Shown here one piece after another: positions 33,353 to 55,659 of a stretch of 64,000 nucleotides of DNA. The DNA is from Haliclona indistincta (taxonomy: Eukaryota; Porifera; Demospongiae; Haplosclerida; Chalinidae), in contig OZ024784.1 of assembly GCA_964017065.1 (NCBI GenBank), positions 1,734,598 to 1,798,597 on the forward strand, in the 5' to 3' direction. Every line of letters starts with the position of its first letter. The stretch's first letter is position 1. The notes under the pieces are model-generated. The model worked only from the letters and a program-made list of their open reading frames with translations, did not search any database and was not told the DNA's origin. The position numbers were made by a program, and so were the translations under genes.

Positions 33353-35132
33353 ATGTCAACCACTAGCTACAGCAGTAAAGTTGTGTCGTTTCGTCTTCCT
33401 GCTTCACCTAATTACCAACAGCACTCAACACCTACTGCAACAGAAACCAAAGTAGAGAAAAGAGTCTCGGAACCAGCCCGTTCCCCTTTCTCTGCTAAAA
33501 GCCCAAATTCACAACTGAACAGTTCTCTCACTGGAAGCAGTGGTCAATCATCATCTCCCAAAGCTCACACACCATCACGGTATACTCCACCAGGTAGAAT
33601 CTATGTAAAGCCAGCAACCTCCAATGGAGCTACTACACCACTACCTGGTACTCCAGAAGAGCAGATTACTAGTGCCAGAGTAGTGGCTCTTGCTCGTGAG
33701 CTGCGTCAAGGCACTAACTCTGCAAGCCTCGATCATGTCAGGACAATTAAGTACCAGGTTGCAAAGCTGAGGGAACAGTTACTAAAAGTGGAAGAAGAAG
33801 TGAGACATTGCAGCAAGAGTAAGCACGTGCTGGAAATAGCCATACTTGACGTAAGGAAGGCTTTGTCCACGAACCAGCAATCACTGTCTTCTCAACAGAA
33901 AAAGATGAGAGGAACTGAGGTATGAATAGTACTTGTAGCTGAGATGAAATAATAAAATTATTGCTCTTTGCTCTCTAGGACTCGGCTGTGAAGGTGTTTC
34001 GTGAAGAGGCACAGGTCCTGTCCTCTTGCAAGAGAGATCTGGAGACTCATCTACAGCACATGAAGCATAATCTTCTGGGGTTTGAGTCTATCAGAAAACA
34101 GCTCACAACAGCCATTACCAATCTCTCCAAATCACTGCAGCTGAATGCACAGAACTTCAAGGTGAGGTGGACTCAATGCAAACACACTGTCTTAAACTAC
34201 TGTTCCACATTATTAGGTCTATGATGGTCCAGTATCTCCAGTCAAAACAGCACAGGTTGGAAGACCGAGACAGTATGATACATCTTGCCCGCAACCTAAA
34301 AAAATGACTCAGGATCTAACTGGTTAGCAAACAGACAGTGTGCAAACAGTGTCACTTCATCATTATTCTCTTTCACTAGTATACAATGATCTCATCAGTA
34401 AAGCAGGTGATCATGTCACTGCATCGCGTCCTGTAAGAGGAGAAATAAAGGAAATCATAGCTACTACACATACCAGAAAGCAGCAAGCTCATGAGTTGGT
34501 CAATACTACATTGCAACGCAGTATTGAAGAATCCAAAGCAATCAGAGTGAGTGACAACATAGTTCATAAAAATATTTTACTCTGATCTTTGTTACACAGA
34601 GAGATATTTTACTGGAAAAAGCACAGGTCAGAGTGCAGCAGAACTCTGCCAATCACCAAAGACATGTGGAAGAGATTGCACTGGGCATTGCTAGAGGACC
34701 CATCTCAGAGAAATACAGGTATTGTAACTAGAGTATAGCTGCTTCTTCTATTGAGAATCTCAATCATCAGATCAGTAGCAGAGAAATCAGATCGACCGCT
34801 CTCACGAGTGAGACCAAATTCTGCAGTGGAAGAAAGAGTAACCATTCAGCAGACCAGAGCCATGCTGTCCAGGTAGATATCACTAGACATGCATTACTAG
34901 TGTTAATTTAATAATATAATTTTTTCGCAGGCAAGTATCAGCTTCTCAAAGCATGCGAACAGACATGGTTTCAGTTGAGCAGCAGTTAGTTGACAAGCTC
35001 CAGGGAAAGAATACATCTTTGCAGTGTGACTCACATGCATTGCGCATCAGAAAGCAATCTTTAGATAACAGGTATTGCTGGTAGTTTTACTCTGACTATT
35101 GATTTTTGCGTTTTTATAGGTGGGTGACGTGA
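33353..35132 (+). CDS. TEKTL1: Tektin-like coiled-coil protein (TEKTL1/CCDC105-like)
   Basis: Tektins and tektin-like proteins are filaments inside the doublet microtubules of cilia and flagella. About eight exons run from the ATG at 33353 to TGA at 35130-35132. The N-terminal third is Ser/Thr/Pro-rich with SRYTPPGRIYVKP. The rest is coiled coil. Segments resembling TEKTL1 include VRKALSTNQQSLSSQQKKMRG near 33845-33915 and IALGIARGPISEKYR near 34679-34722. The next exon gives EKSDRPLSRVRPNSAVEERV, in which RPNSAVEER resembles a degenerate tektin signature. An upstream ATG at 33144 gives a short frame that hits stops in every exon joining I could make, so I treat it as 5' UTR or a uORF. An X-box at 33138 supports a ciliary role. 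TEKTL1 versus a related tektin-like family is not certain. Confidence 0.72.
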
Positions 35133-35427
35133 TCTGCAGCAGCAGTGCAGTCTGTATTTATGTCTCTTGTAACCGTCTTTTTCTCTTTTTTTTTATTTTG
35201 TATACTACATGTATCAATCAACAGTTAGCAGTAAGAACTATTATTTATAATGCATGTACTCAATAACTTAACTGTTACATGTACTTCGAATTTTTAGTTT
35301 TGCATTTCTCTGGTTTTGTTCGCGTTCACGGGGTCGAAATATGGGGTTGGGTCACAGCTCCGTGCACGTTAGTTTTGTAAATAGTTTACGGACTTTGAAC
35401 ACGTGTTGGAGAGAGGACTAAAGAGCA

Positions 35428-38370
35428 ATGGTAGGTTTGGTGCTATGCCGTGAGATTGATGCTTATGGTGCCTATCTTTACTAGGCTGGGCTACGTGTCT
35501 TGAAGCAAGAGGCTGAGGAAGACAAGGGAGAGATCGCTCGATTGGTGAGTGGTTGCTTATGATCGCTCGATATTCGACGTACATTTGCTGCACAGAGCGC
35601 CCTGTCAGGAGCTATTGCTATAGGGGAACTGATCAAAACAACTCTAGGCCCCAAGGGAATGGTAGGTATTCAAAAGTGTCCTGTCATCTGTTACTCTTGT
35701 GAAGGATAAGATACTTGTTGGTACTGGACCACATGATAAAGGTATTAAGGTTACCAATGATGGAGCTGAAATACTCAAATCAATCGGAGTCGACCTACCT
35801 AGTGCTAAAGTGCTTGTTGGTATGTAATGAGGATCGAGTGCCTCCATGCCTTACATGTGGCTATGTTGCTGCAGACATATCACTAGTTCAAGATAATGAA
35901 GTAGGAGATGGTACGACTAGTGTTACTGTGCTGGCTTGTGAATTGCTCAAGGTATGTTCATGTCTTCATTCTTACTAAGCTGATCCTTCTTCCCTCCCAA
36001 CAGCAAGCTCAGGAATTGCTCAACGCTAAGAACCATCCTCAAACTATTATCAGTGGATGGAGGAAAGCCACAGACTGTGCAAGGAAAGCACTCACTCAAT
36101 CTGCTAAAGACAACAGGTGCCCACTAACTACCGCTCAGGTCACAAAGTCTCTTTGATACTGTTCTAGTGCTGACCCTGAACGGTTCAGAGAGGATCTTAT
36201 GAACATAGCACGTACAACACTTAGCTCTAAGATCTTGGTACAGCATAGAGACCTCTTTGCAAAACTAGCTGTGGACGCCGTCCTCAGACTAAAAGTTAGT
36301 AATAATAGTTGTGTCCTTTTATTTTCATTGTTATCTGTTAGGGATCTGGTAACAGAGAAGCTATTCAAATGATCAAGAAGCTGGGTGGTAGTCTGCCAGA
36401 CTCGTACCTTGAAGAAGGTAAGCTGTGTCATCATTGTGTTGGTGTGCATGGTGGTTTGTGTGCAGGATTTCTGCTAGAGAAGAAGATTGGTTCAAATCAG
36501 CCCAAACGATTAGAGAATGCAACGATACTCCTAGCAAACACTCACATGGATCAGGACAAAGTGAAGGTATTCAAGCAATTCCAACACTAGCTCTTCAACT
36601 GATTGTACCTTGTCATTATTAGATCTTCGGTTCAAAAGTGCGAGTTGACTCTACGGCTAAAGTAGCTGAGTTGGAATTAGCTGAAAAGGTCAGTATACAC
36701 TTGCAGTTAGTTAGTAGAGACTGTCTTCTCACATGATTGCAGGAAAAGATGAAAGACAAGGTAGACATGATCGTCAAACACAAAGCGAATGTGTTTATCA
36801 ACAGGTAAGCACACAGATACTCCTTTGCACACCTTAATATACATTCCAATGCTGTGTGTAGGCAGTTGATCTATAACTACCCTGAGCAGCTGTTTGCTGA
36901 TGCCGGAGTAATGGCTATTGAACATGCTGACTTTGAGGGTATAGAGAGATTGGCTCTAGTGCTTGGTGAGTGGTTGAAGACATCAGTGTATGCTTTATGC
37001 AATTTTGTAGGCGGAGAAATCGTTTCTACTTTTGGCGATCCAGAGAAGGTCAAACTTGGTCACTGTAAGCTGATTGAAGAGGTCATGATTGGTGAAGACA
37101 AGGTGAATGGGTCTAATAATTATATTTTAGGTCAATTTGGGCGAGCCTGAGAAATCCTCACATTGATTGTGACAACGTTCCTGTGTGTTCAAACTTGTAT
37201 CTGTCACGGGGTGTTGTTTGTCACCCCAATATTCCTGAGGATTAGAACACGCCTATTCGATCAATAACACGTAGTGCATGTGCTCGCTCAATAACAACCA
37301 CTAACGCCATTGCTGCACACGGAGTGTGAGCATCAATGGCTCGACGCTCTCAGCTTGATCAGTAGCTTAGGAGCTTGAACTCTTGATACATGAGGTGAAA
37401 ACTGGCTCAGATATATAATATGTGTGTGTGACACATTCACGAGAAGATAGCATGTGTTTTAAACTATAAAGCTAGGTAATCATAGATGCTGTAATTTTGC
37501 CGTTGCGTATATATGTTGTTAGTGTACATTGCAAGCTTAAGTTGCTTGCTGCTGTCACTGGTGTTCAGAAATCGGCTCAGGCTCACCCCTGCATTCATTG
37601 ATAATAATTTATTATGTTTTATGAAGCTGTTGTTTATTGTGTTGTTCAGTTGATCAGGTTCTCTGGTGTTGAGTTGGGTGAAGCTTGCACTGTTGTTATT
37701 CGTGGCGCCACTAAGCAGATCCTTGATGAAGCACAGCGTTCTCTACACGATGCACTGTGCGTGCTGATACAAACTGTGAAAGAAAGTAGAATAGTATATG
37801 GAGGAGGTGACTGAAAATTGAACAAGGTTGCATTGTCTTTGTGCTCTTTCTACAGGATGCTCTGAATTACTTATGGCTAGTGCAGTACAAGATCTCGCTT
37901 CCAAGACACCTGGAAAGGAGTCTATGGCTATGGAAGCTTTTGCCAAAGCTCTTAGACAGGTAAGGCTTTGATAAAATTAATATGTTTGATATCGCTCCTC
38001 ACTGTTAGCTACCAACAATAATTGCTGATAATGGTGGATATGACAGCTCTGAACTTGTCTCACAACTACGGGCGCTTCATGCTGAAGGACCTTCCACCGC
38101 CGGCCTTGGTCGGTAATATCACATCATCACGTTATGTCTTTTTACCACTTTATCAGATATGAACAAAGGAGCTGTTGGTCACATGGACGAGTTAGGAGTA
38201 ACTGAGTCATACAAAGTGAAGATGCAGGTACTGGTATCTGCAGCTGAAGCAGCTGAAATGATTCTTCGTGTTGATGACATCATCAAGGCAGCTCCAAGGT
38301 GACGATCATGTCTCTATTCACCTCTCTGGTTATTGTCTCGTGTAGGAGGAGAGCTCCAGACCATCACTGA
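35428..38370 (+). CDS. CCT2: T-complex protein 1 subunit beta (CCT2)
   Basis: A subunit of the cytosolic chaperonin TRiC/CCT, which folds actin, tubulin and other proteins. The coding start is an ATG at 35428-35430 immediately followed by a GT donor, so exon 1 contributes only the initiator Met. Exon 2 continues [20 protein letters not shown]. Chaperonin motifs follow: [85 protein letters not shown] and [12 protein letters not shown]. The last exon completes RRRAPDHH and a TGA at 38368-38370. The beta-subunit identity rests on [27 protein letters not shown]-type residues and the DHH tail. One intron (about 37102-37650) is much longer than the others. It converges on PRPF40. Confidence 0.96.
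37138..37589. mobile_element. Possible TIR element in the long CCT2 intron
   Basis: GGGCGAGCCTGAG at the left and CTCAGGCTCACCCC at the right are inverted with one mismatch, spanning about 450 bp of an intron that is otherwise unusually long for this gene. No target duplication or internal similarity was seen, so this is a weak call. Confidence 0.35.
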
Positions 38371-38676
38371 TATACAGGACAGAGACATGAGCTACTGTAG
38401 TGTTGTGGTACATATGTAGCTATTGTACAGACTCTAAGCTCTGAATTTTAATAATAATAAATACATTATGCACGTTTGTCTGCCTAATTTGGAGATATTG
38501 CATGCAAATCGATGCTGCCCTTACATGTATCTAAGGTATGAGACAGTGAGAATAATAAACACAATATGATGTTCCACAATGCCTATTATAAGGAAACACA
38601 GTTCTGCTTGATGTATTTTATCAGAATCATTGTTAATGAGTGTCATGAAATTGCAGTCAAAAAAATGATCAAATTT
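38371..38676. other. Convergent intergenic stretch (CCT2 / PRPF40)
   Basis: 306 bp between two stop codons. It should hold both 3' UTRs; AATAATAAATA near 38451 may be part of a polyadenylation region. Nothing else was recognised. Confidence 0.5.
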
Positions 38677-44186
<5,510 letters not shown>

Positions 44187-45291
44187 GGTAAGATCCCAGA
44201 GTGTCTGTAACGGATTTCAGCTCAAAGTGGAGAGAAAACCTGGTAACGTAAAAGTGTATGGTGGCCGCCGCCAACACGTGTGGAAACAAAGAGTTAAAAA
44301 TATTATTATTCATAAGTAAACTAAGGTAACTCGGGGTATTTTGGAATACCGGGTAATTCGGAATGATTCCGGTATTGACCCCAGCTACTGCAAAACTACA
44401 GATCGCCTGGATAAACTATTTCACCACGAGGTAGGTGCATCTGTTGGCTCTGCAATGAGCACTCGCTTGGCTGCAGTACGCAGTCCTTCACGGTGTAAGA
44501 ATGGAAAGTGTTGACACGACTAGCCACGCCTCCATGCTAGCTACCAAGTGAAACTTTGCTGTGTACTGGGGTCACTGGTATCTCTTGAAGTTAGACAAAG
44601 ATCAAAGTGTGCACCAGGTAGCAGAGACTCTACAACGGCGATTTGATGAAATTCTGTTTGCTAGATTATTAGAAAATAATGCATTAACACAAATATTTAA
44701 TGCAGAAACCATATAACACTTGTAAACAAAGGCGTGTGGGGAGTTGAAATTCGCATTTATAACAATCCAAAAAGCAAAGCAGACAATACTGCAGCTTGAA
44801 ACAGCTGTCAAGATATTCAAGGAGTGGCAAAATATCCTCTGCAAGATGTACAACATCCCAGCAACCATTCTACACGGGAAGTGAATTATGGAGCAACCTA
44901 GGACAGAAAGAAACGCACAAATCACAGATCCATCATCATGCAAACATGTACAATACCTGAAATCATGCTGAACACAGTCACAGCTGAAGTCACATCACTC
45001 GTGGCTGCACTAAAACCAAGTTACACGGGAAATACACGGACTATTCCGAATTACCCTAAATAACGTATTTTCTAGTAGCACTTGCTCTGACCGCTCTGGA
45101 GAACAACAGCAAGAACGGATAGCTACCAAACTCAGTATGCACATAGTCCGAAGGTGGCTGAAGCTTGCTGTGTAGTTAAAGTTTCCGAAATATTACACAG
45201 CATATTTACCAGCGAAGAATTCCAAAGAGTATTCCAAAATACCCCGAGTTACCTTACTTATAACTTAACCCTTTCTCGATCAAGGACTGGA
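44187..45291. other. Divergent intergenic region (PRPF40 / UFD1 fusion gene)
   Basis: It holds the 5' regions of both genes but is mostly filled by the TIR element at 44322-45256. That leaves about 135 bp next to PRPF40 and 35 bp next to the plus-strand ATG. The promoter of the plus-strand gene must therefore overlap the element or use a start further downstream. Confidence 0.6.
44322..45256. mobile_element. TIR element (about 935 bp) between PRPF40 and the UFD1 fusion gene
   Basis: The left end TAAGGTAACTCGGGGTATTT and the right end are perfect inverted repeats of about 28 bp, bounded by TA. A second inverted pair (GGGTAATTCGGAAT near 44350 and ATTCCGAATTACCC near 45041) lies just inside. 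The interior has no recognisable transposase; a minus-strand open frame of 113 codons shows no family motif. It is probably non-autonomous. Confidence 0.75.
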
Positions 45292-50863
<5,572 letters not shown>

Positions 50864-51303
50864 TTGTCAATTTTATTTCAATCCCTCTTTTCACCTACTG
50901 GGATGGTGTATAGCTTACTGAGTGTACACAGTCTGAGAGCGATGAGACTGATCTTATTGTAGGATAGTAATCAAAGGAGATTATCAGTATTATTATATTT
51001 CAGCACTAATATTAAACATTGAGACATGATCTGTGTATCCTCCTACCTTGTACAAAGGGTGTGCCACTGTACTCATCCAAGTTGCCTCAACCTCAGGTTC
51101 AATCATAATTATTTCCTTTGTGTTTGCATTATTAATTGTGACAATGATCCTTGCCAGCTGTGAGTGTGTGGGAGAGTTATATTTGCACAGGAGAGTATAT
51201 TTTGCAAGAGCCGAGAAGATAGTAAACATGAAAACATCTAACATAGCGAAATTCATAGGTTTCTCAGAACGCAATAATAATGTTGTAGGCGATCTCACGC
51301 GGT
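50864..51303. other. Intergenic stretch between the UFD1 fusion gene and MPEG1 copy A
   Basis: This contains the end of the UFD1 gene transcript and upstream DNA of MPEG1 copy A. Overlapping open frames on both strands at 50993-51335 show no recognisable motif. Part of it (TTTTCACCTGCTG/GGATGGTGTATAGCTTAC...) recurs near 59088-59110 as the edge of the tandem duplication. Confidence 0.5.
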
Positions 51304-51341
51304 CCAATCAGATTGCTAGAAATTTCGATACATAATAAAAG
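51304..51341 (+). promoter_or_regulatory. Candidate MPEG1 copy A core promoter (CCAAT + TATA-like)
   Basis: GTCCAATCAGATTGCT contains a CCAAT box and is followed about 28 bp later by a TATA-like ATAATAAAAG; the ATG is at 51388. The same CCAAT sequence and a TATAAAA occur in the same order upstream of copy C (59235-59275). That gives support from conservation between duplicates. Confidence 0.5.
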
Positions 51342-51387
51342 CAGCTATTCCAATAAGCTGTTACTATTGGTGCAACTTGGCTCTATT

Positions 51388-53661
51388 ATGGGATCACATT
51401 CTTGTTTGGCTTTGGTGCTAAAACTAGTCTTGCTTTTTTGTTACTGCAATGTCAATGCACTGGAATTCCCACTCGGAGATGTACGCAACTGCCTCGCCGG
51501 TGCAATACGGCAAGGACAATCCGCTAGTCATCTAGATGTTCTCCCTGGACTCGGTTTTGACAACTTACGCAACGTAGACCTCGGCCAGGTATTGGCTTAC
51601 AACTATTCGACGTGCAAAGTGTCTGGAGATGGCTCGTATCTTATGCCCGACAGCGTGGTGATAGTACCTGTTCAGGAAAGCAAGGTGGATAAATTTGCGG
51701 AATATTTCAGCACTTTCCTGGACTACACTCCCCACACCGCAGCATCGATAAACTTTCAGGCTAATTCCAATGGTATGTTCTCGTCAACTAGCGGTAGCTT
51801 TTCAGCCGATTTTCAGAAGACGAAGAGTACGATGTACAAGCACGACTCAAATAGCGCACGTGTTTCTCTCCGTTACAAGTTCTACACAGCTCACATTACT
51901 GGTGCTAGTGACGCGCAGTTGCACCCCGCGTTCAAGTCTCGGCTGCTGGACATTGCTGCTAATATACAAAACAACAACACGAAACTAGCCCACTACCTCG
52001 CCGAAACGCTGGTAAGAGACTACGGTACGCACGTGATTACAAGCATTGATGCAGGAGCTGGTTTATCCCAAACCACATTCGTCTCTCAGAAATTTCTCCA
52101 ACATATGAGTGAAGGAGAGAGGTCCTTGGCCATATCTGAAAATGCCGGAGCAGGGTTTTTATTCTGGAGTGCCTCTGAAAGTCTTGATGCCTCTTACTCT
52201 CATTATCATCAATTCAAGGACCAGTTTAACTACAACACAACTAGTTCTCATGTTTTCAGTTATGGTGGTCCAATTTACAAAGTTGGTAATTTCTCTCTGA
52301 CTGATTGGGAGAATGGTGTAGCAGACCACTTGGTAGCCATTGATCGTTCTGGTGTGCCTCTCTACTCAGTCATCAATACTAACAATGTTCCTGAACTACC
52401 AGACTCCACTCTTCTTACTGTCATGGACTATGTATATAAAGCTGTTACTAAGTACTACAAGGTCAACACCATTGCTGGCTGCATGGATTCCTCAAGTCCC
52501 AAGTTTAATTTTCAAGCCAATGTAGATGATGGCTCTTGCGATGAGGAAAAGACAGCTCATTTTTTTGGAGGAATGTATCAAACATGTACTCCGAAAATAT
52601 CTCTAGAGTCGATCTTCTGTGATGATTTTAAGCAGACCAACCCAATAACTCAAGACTATAGTTGCAGTACCGGTTATGAGGCTATTCTACTGCACACAAA
52701 TGAGGGTTCCAAGTACGAAACAGTCCATGTTTGCAAAAAGCATTGCGCATTTTTAGGTTTTTTCTGCCGTGATGACTGTTGGACTTATCGCAAACTACAT
52801 CTAGTAACCTATCATACCTATTGGTGCAGTGCCCAACAGCAAAATTCTACAGAAGATGTTGGTCTGATGTTTGGTGGTGTGTATACCTTGAGTCAGCAGA
52901 ATCCTCTCACTGGTTCACGTACCTGCCCTCCATACTTCTATCCACTTCACTTTGGAGATAACATCTATGTTTGTGTGAATGATGATGATCCACAAGGGTC
53001 AAAGTACAGCGTCCCATTTGGTGGATTCCATAGCTGTTCTAATGGTAATCCACTGGTGTCTACCAAAAAGCAATTCCAGAATAAAATATATCCTCATCGC
53101 TGTGGCAAACATTACCATCAATTCCTAATTACAATTGACGAAGGCTGTGAGATATATTACTGTGCTGATGTCTCTGCCATAATGAAACAGCAGCCTCATC
53201 CTCCAAGACTCCCTCCTTACCACGCTCTTCCTCGTATGTCCCATAATGTGACTAACACTCTCATAGTGAAAGGAAACAATGGCAGAGTCTGGATCAAGAA
53301 TGAAGATGGTGCTTGGGTTAGGTATAGAGATGGTCAACAGACGAGCCAGGAATATCTCATGTCTCTAGCTCAAGAAGCAGCAGGGCCTCCTCCTAGTGAT
53401 GACGATGAAACAGACAATAATAAAGGTGGATCTATCGGGATCATGATAGGGGTCGTTATCGGATCAGTTGCCAGTACTATCCTAGTCGGTGCTTTGATTG
53501 CTCTACTGGTGTTTGGAATACGTAAAGCCAAGAGTGCATCAAGATCAAAACGCATACTACAAAGTGGAAATAATTCATCGTCAGCCTACTTGGTCATCAA
53601 TGATGAGAGTGATACAACAGCTCATCGTAATAGCCATGGCTCTACTGACAGTGCTGTATAG
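51388..53661 (+). CDS. MPEG1: MPEG1/perforin-2 family MACPF protein, copy A
   Basis: Macrophage-expressed gene 1 (perforin-2) is a membrane-anchored pore-forming effector of innate immunity that acts on engulfed bacteria. This is a single exon of 757 aa, like the single coding exon of vertebrate MPEG1. The start is the ATG at 51388, before a signal peptide (residues about 1-24). The mature part opens LEFPLGDVRNC, and LPGLGFDNLRNVDLGQV follows. The MACPF signature YGTHVITSIDAGAG is near residues 211-224. The P2-type Cys-rich region begins after GCMDSSSPKFNFQANVDDGS and continues to about residue 650. An acidic linker precedes a membrane span (about 682-708, GIMIGVVIGSVASTILVGAL) and a short basic, Ser-rich cytoplasmic tail. 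The frame is complete. It is the only intact copy of at least three in the window. Confidence 0.96.
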   Translation: MGSHSCLALVLKLVLLFCYCNVNALEFPLGDVRNCLAGAIRQGQSASHLDVLPGLGFDNLRNVDLGQVLAYNYSTCKVSGDGSYLMPDSVVIVPVQESKVDKFAEYFSTFLDYTPHTAASINFQANSNGMFSSTSGSFSADFQKTKSTMYKHDSNSARVSLRYKFYTAHITGASDAQLHPAFKSRLLDIAANIQNNNTKLAHYLAETLVRDYGTHVITSIDAGAGLSQTTFVSQKFLQHMSEGERSLAISENAGAGFLFWSASESLDASYSHYHQFKDQFNYNTTSSHVFSYGGPIYKVGNFSLTDWENGVADHLVAIDRSGVPLYSVINTNNVPELPDSTLLTVMDYVYKAVTKYYKVNTIAGCMDSSSPKFNFQANVDDGSCDEEKTAHFFGGMYQTCTPKISLESIFCDDFKQTNPITQDYSCSTGYEAILLHTNEGSKYETVHVCKKHCAFLGFFCRDDCWTYRKLHLVTYHTYWCSAQQQNSTEDVGLMFGGVYTLSQQNPLTGSRTCPPYFYPLHFGDNIYVCVNDDDPQGSKYSVPFGGFHSCSNGNPLVSTKKQFQNKIYPHRCGKHYHQFLITIDEGCEIYYCADVSAIMKQQPHPPRLPPYHALPRMSHNVTNTLIVKGNNGRVWIKNEDGAWVRYRDGQQTSQEYLMSLAQEAAGPPPSDDDETDNNKGGSIGIMIGVVIGSVASTILVGALIALLVFGIRKAKSASRSKRILQSGNNSSSAYLVINDESDTTAHRNSHGSTDSAV

Positions 53662-54050
53662 ATGATTGTTATTATAAAAAGAGCGAGTGTTCATTGTAAA
53701 CCCTTTTACTAGTTGTTATTGTGTTTTCTGCTCTTTATAGACTAGCTTTTGGTGTCTGTATTTAAATTTTGCGCGCAAACGGGAATCACTTGAATACGCT
53801 GAAGAAAGAAGAAAAAACGAAACTCGATTTTCAGTTTCCAGGTTCGTCAATTTAGTAACAATTTCGAGCAATATCCTTGCTACTGTAAGATGGGGCAACG
53901 CCAGAGAGCAGATCTAAGTGTCTTTGGACATATAAAGGTCATCACCAGGCGAAATATCAGCGTTTGAACGCGAATACATTGTATGTAGCTGTCATCTTGT
54001 TTTCCGTTCATCCCTCATATGGAGGCACTACCGTGCCTCTCTAATAATAA
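53662..54050. other. MPEG1 copy A 3' flank, shared with copy C
   Basis: From the stop codon this sequence closely parallels 61589-61920 downstream of copy C (for example GAGTGTTCATTGTAAACCCT and TTGGTGTCTGTATTTAAATT), with small indels. After about 53985 the match continues at 63231 beyond the inserted element. So the duplication extended at least to about 54050. Confidence 0.85.
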
Positions 54051-54370
54051 AAGTAATAAAAACATTTTAACAAAATGCAAGAGATTTAGGGTTGGTACAT
54101 GTATCGAAAAAGTATGGAAACAAGATTGTGAAAAGTAAACAAGATTTAAAATAAAAAGGATTGTAACAATAGCAGTGTAATGCTACCTCCCTATTAAATT
54201 AACTACAACTATCGAAGGCAGTTAATTTAGGGAGGTAGCATTACACTGCTATTGTTACAATCCTTTTTATTTTAAATCTTGTTTACTTTTCACAATCTTG
54301 TTTCCATACTTTTTCGATACATGTACCAACCCTAAATCTCTTGCATTTTGTTAAAATGTTTTTATTACTT
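54051..54370. mobile_element. 320-bp near-perfect palindromic element
   Basis: The left arm starts AAGTAATAAAAACATTTTAA and the right arm is its reverse complement, ending at 54370. The arms are about 145 bp with a short spacer near 54200-54225. No coding capacity. It probably is a foldback MITE; a clear target duplication was not found. Confidence 0.75.
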
Positions 54371-55330
54371 GTTTCTTTTCTTTAATTTTTTATTTATTAA
54401 TGACTTAGTTGGCACTTGCTAATACAGCATAAAGAGAACTATTCCACTGACTGCGGCGAGGAAACGTACGTGGCTGCACTCGATCGGCTCTACACTGTAT
54501 GCAACACGTACCACGCAACATTAGCTAAGCTTAAGCTAGCATTCTTACAAGCCTGAACAGGCAAATCCAGTGTAACAGTGAAGATTTGCTCGTCGTCTGC
54601 TGTGAACACTGCTAGTGACAGCAACACTCGCGTTCCAAGCCATTTGTACTAAGGTGCGCTTGTATTAGAATAATTACATACACGGGCGTGCGCGAGTAGG
54701 CGTAACCTAGTAACGGAGTTCAAGTAGAAAGCATGGAATGGAGTCTGTTATGGACCAAAAATCACTGTTTTCCTGGAAATACTCGCTTCTCCCAGTGTTT
54801 TAGGCTTAAATATATATCAGGTGCACTGATGGTCATAGGTAGCGTTGCTTCTGTGTAGGTTTAGTTGCGTTTGGTTCGCTCACTACTGTGCTAGACTCTC
54901 TGAAGAATAGGAAAGAAAGAAAGAAAGAAAGAAGAATCTGAACAAACGGGTGATCACGTGAACTCTGGTTTACCACCTTAGACTTCGTTTCTGCTGTTAC
55001 TAAAGGTCTCTTTGGCATCGAAAAAATTGTCTAAGACGCTTTAAACGGTTAGAATCGCTTGAAACGCCCGTGCGGCGAAGATATGAGCGTGCCGTAAGTT
55101 GCCTCCTGACGAGACGCCATATTGTTTTTTTGGCGTACCAACATGTCTTCTTGACGGACTTAATGGACTCATTGCAAGCGCTTACCCATCAGCATGAACA
55201 CTAGGTGATTAAAATACCGTGAGATTTTACAAGAGAAGAGAAATACACGATTAACTCGTTTTCAGTCTGTGTATCCGCCATCTTGTTTTCGTGCCAACCC
55301 TAAATATGCCACGACTACCGCGTGGCATAA
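54371..55330. other. Intergenic stretch, nothing recognised
   Basis: About 960 bp with no supported gene. A short GAAA run lies near 54911-54935. Open frames are short and featureless. It separates copy A from the copy B remnant. Confidence 0.5.
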
Positions 55331-55356
55331 TTCTGCTAGTGATGACGACAATGATA

Positions 55357-55577
55357 TAGCCTCGTCCCCAGGCTCTCGATATAGAGCCTGGTACACATTG
55401 TATGCGCATGCGTTAATTATGTCCAAATATGGCATGATCAATTGAATGGCATGATTCGGCAAATTCAAATGATTCGGTGAAAATCATGCCTTATTTGGAC
55501 ATAATTAACGCATGCGCATACAATGTGTACCAGGCCCTCTCCTCAGCTTTGGGAGGCGGGGCCTGGGGACGAGGCTA
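55357..55577. mobile_element. 221-bp TIR element with 10-bp target duplication, inside copy B
   Basis: The ends are TAGCCTCGTCCCCAGGC and its exact reverse complement. The flanks are exact direct repeats GACAATGATA (55347-55356 and 55578-55587), a duplication length seen in Mutator-like elements. Longer internal inverted segments (TGGTACACATTGTATGCGCA) make it a foldback. A related terminus occurs at 63339-63959. Confidence 0.88.
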
Positions 55578-55605
55578 GACAATGATAGTGGTGGATCTAT
55601 CGGGA

Positions 55606-55659
55606 CAGGAGCCCATAAGAGAAATGGGCTCCTGTCCGGAATGGGCTTATGAGCTCTTG
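55606..55659. mobile_element. 54-bp miniature insertion inside copy B
   Basis: Comparison with copy A shows an insert of 54 bp flanked by direct repeats ATCGGGA (55599-55605 and 55660-55666). Its ends CAGGAGCCCATAAG and CTTATGAGCTCTTG are inverted with two mismatches. An inner hairpin (AGGAGCCCAT / ATGGGCTCCT) is also present. It is possibly a deleted hAT-like MITE. Confidence 0.7.

Noticed and set aside
44602..44943. 113-codon minus-strand frame inside the 44322-45256 element as a transposase
   Set aside because: It is short, hydrophobic and Cys-rich, with no DDE-type or DNA-binding motif.
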